Part shown: positions 63,479-64,000 of the stretch, piece after piece
How positions within the stretch are numbered: position 1 is the first letter of the stretch
How the letters are laid out: every line of letters begins with the position of its first letter
The notes under the pieces: model-generated
What the model was told of the DNA's origin: nothing
What the model saw: the letters and a program-made list of their open reading frames with translations, nothing else
The model's database searches: none
Position numbers and translations under genes: made by a program
Assembly: GCA_002689995.1 (NCBI GenBank)
Contig: NZIV01000031.1
Location: forward strand, 40,521-104,520
Reading direction: 5' to 3'
DNA: 64,000 bases
From: Fidelibacterota bacterium
GTDB lineage: Bacteria > Fidelibacterota > Marinisomatia > SCGC-AAA003-L08 > GCA-2689995

Positions 63479-64000
63479 ATGAAATCAAAAATATGTGTGC
63501 GTTGTATCCTAGATACAACAATAAAAGATATCTGGTTCGATGGACATGGAGAATGTAAATACTGTAAAATCCATAATGAATTAGAGAAAAAACACCCCAT
63601 GGGACCTAGTTTAACAAAAGAACTGGACGAAATGGTTCTTAAGATTAAGAAATTTGGTAAAAATAAAAAATACAATTGTATCGCAGGAGTTAGTGGAGGT
63701 AGGGATAGTACATATGTATTATTGACTGCCAAGAAGTTAGGTTTGAACCCTCTTGCAGTTCATTTTGATAATGGATGGAATTCGGATATTTCAGTTCGGA
63801 ACATCAAAAAGGCATGTGAGAAATTGGATATTGATTTATATACTGTAGTAGCAGATTGGGAAGAATTTAAAGATTTACAGATTTCCTTTCTTAAATCATC
63901 AACCCCAGATGCTGATATCCCAACTGATTATGCTATTTATTCAGTTTTATATGATGTCGCAAATAAAGAGGGAGTTAAATATATATTAAATGGTCATTCT
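63479..64000 (+). CDS. N-acetyl sugar amidotransferase (PseA/WbpG/PtmG-like), cut by the right edge
   Basis: This gene is absent from the ORF track because it runs out of the window; I read it from the ATG at 63479 (174 codons, no stop). The N-terminus has two zinc-type Cys pairs, CVRC and CKYC. The PP-loop ATP site is AGVSGGRDSTYVL, followed by AVHFDNGWNSD and the final NGHS. This is the WbpG/PseA family, which amidates a carboxyl or converts an acetamido to an acetamidino group using ammonia from HisH/HisF-like partners. Those partners may lie beyond the edge. Confidence 0.92.
   Translation, partial: MKSKICVRCILDTTIKDIWFDGHGECKYCKIHNELEKKHPMGPSLTKELDEMVLKIKKFGKNKKYNCIAGVSGGRDSTYVLLTAKKLGLNPLAVHFDNGWNSDISVRNIKKACEKLDIDLYTVVADWEEFKDLQISFLKSSTPDADIPTDYAIYSVLYDVANKEGVKYILNGHS

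Noticed and set aside
63466-63732. Minus-strand ORF of 88 aa at the right edge
   Set aside because: It is a shadow of the amidotransferase gene, whose Cys pairs and PP-loop are read on the plus strand.
1-64000. CRISPR array, insertion sequence or prophage
   Set aside because: No spaced direct repeats, transposase or phage structural genes were seen; the only exact tandem repeat has two copies.

Overview
The window is very AT-rich, densely coded DNA from a double-membrane bacterium. It has a TonB-dependent receptor with an adjacent DUF4249-like lipoprotein, two LolA-type proteins, DsbD, and two secreted proteins that end in the same dockerin-like repeat pair. The tmRNA encodes a Chlorobium-like tag (ADYGYAAAA). 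Together with many TTG start codons, this suggests the Fibrobacteres-Chlorobi-Bacteroidetes side of the tree, most likely a marine Candidatus Marinimicrobia (SAR406)-type organism. That assignment is inferred from gene content and style; no marker gene was compared. A secreted GH81 beta-1,3-glucanase fits a marine organism that degrades algal laminarin.

Layout. (1) 1-7.9 kb, plus strand: the end of an unknown protein, a LolCDE/MacB-like ABC exporter (ATPase and two permeases), a LolA-like protein, a TonB-dependent receptor and a DUF4249-like lipoprotein. (2) 7.9-8.35 kb: an intergenic island with a bidirectional terminator, an unlisted 49-codon minus-strand ORF, a perfect Fur-box palindrome and two tandem copies of a 26-bp repeat. 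(3) 8.3-12.2 kb: the multidomain GH81 laminarinase. (4) 12.2-17.4 kb, minus strand: ssrA (tmRNA), then the dsbD-tlpA-pterin dehydratase-mutM operon and a periplasmic cyclophilin. (5) 17.5-19.0 kb: a GNAT-like protein and a beta-helix/dockerin protein split by one in-frame TGA. (6) 19.0-21.8 kb, minus strand: a stand-alone cNMP-binding protein, a K+ channel with an RCK domain, and a lipoprotein. (7) 22.0-29.5 kb, plus strand: an enoyl-CoA isomerase-like gene, yebC-ruvC-ruvA, gcvT, ftsK-lolA and a flippase-like membrane protein.

(8) From 29.5 kb to the right edge runs one long plus-strand surface-polysaccharide locus. Its first part makes nucleotide sugars. Ugd, a UDP-GlcA 4-epimerase, UDP-xylose synthase and GalE make UDP-GlcA, UDP-GalA, UDP-Xyl and UDP-Gal. 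A complete WbpA/WbpB/WbpE/WbpD-type set can make a UDP-2,3-diacetamido-uronic acid. A CpsB-type phosphatase, an SLBB protein and a Wzc-type BY-kinase supply assembly control. A second module (41.4-49.2 kb) has NeuA- and NeuB-like enzymes, two dehydrogenases, an unrecognised 455-aa protein and an MBOAT/SGNH acylation pair. A third part (49.4-55.8 kb) has an asparagine-synthetase-like amidotransferase, glycosyltransferases, a Wzx-type flippase and a Wzy/ligase-like protein. After a 436-nt non-coding spacer come two more glycosyltransferases, a LegB-like dehydratase, a PtmE-like nucleotidyltransferase, an SDR epimerase, a PaaK/CapK-like adenylate-forming enzyme, an SHMT-like PLP enzyme and an N-acetyl sugar amidotransferase cut by the window edge.

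The best candidates for undescribed biology are the NeuA/NeuB/oxidoreductase module, the adenylating enzyme/SHMT-like/amidotransferase tail, the Fur-box-associated small ORF, and the shared dockerin-like C-termini. No tRNA, rRNA, CRISPR array, insertion sequence or phage gene was seen.
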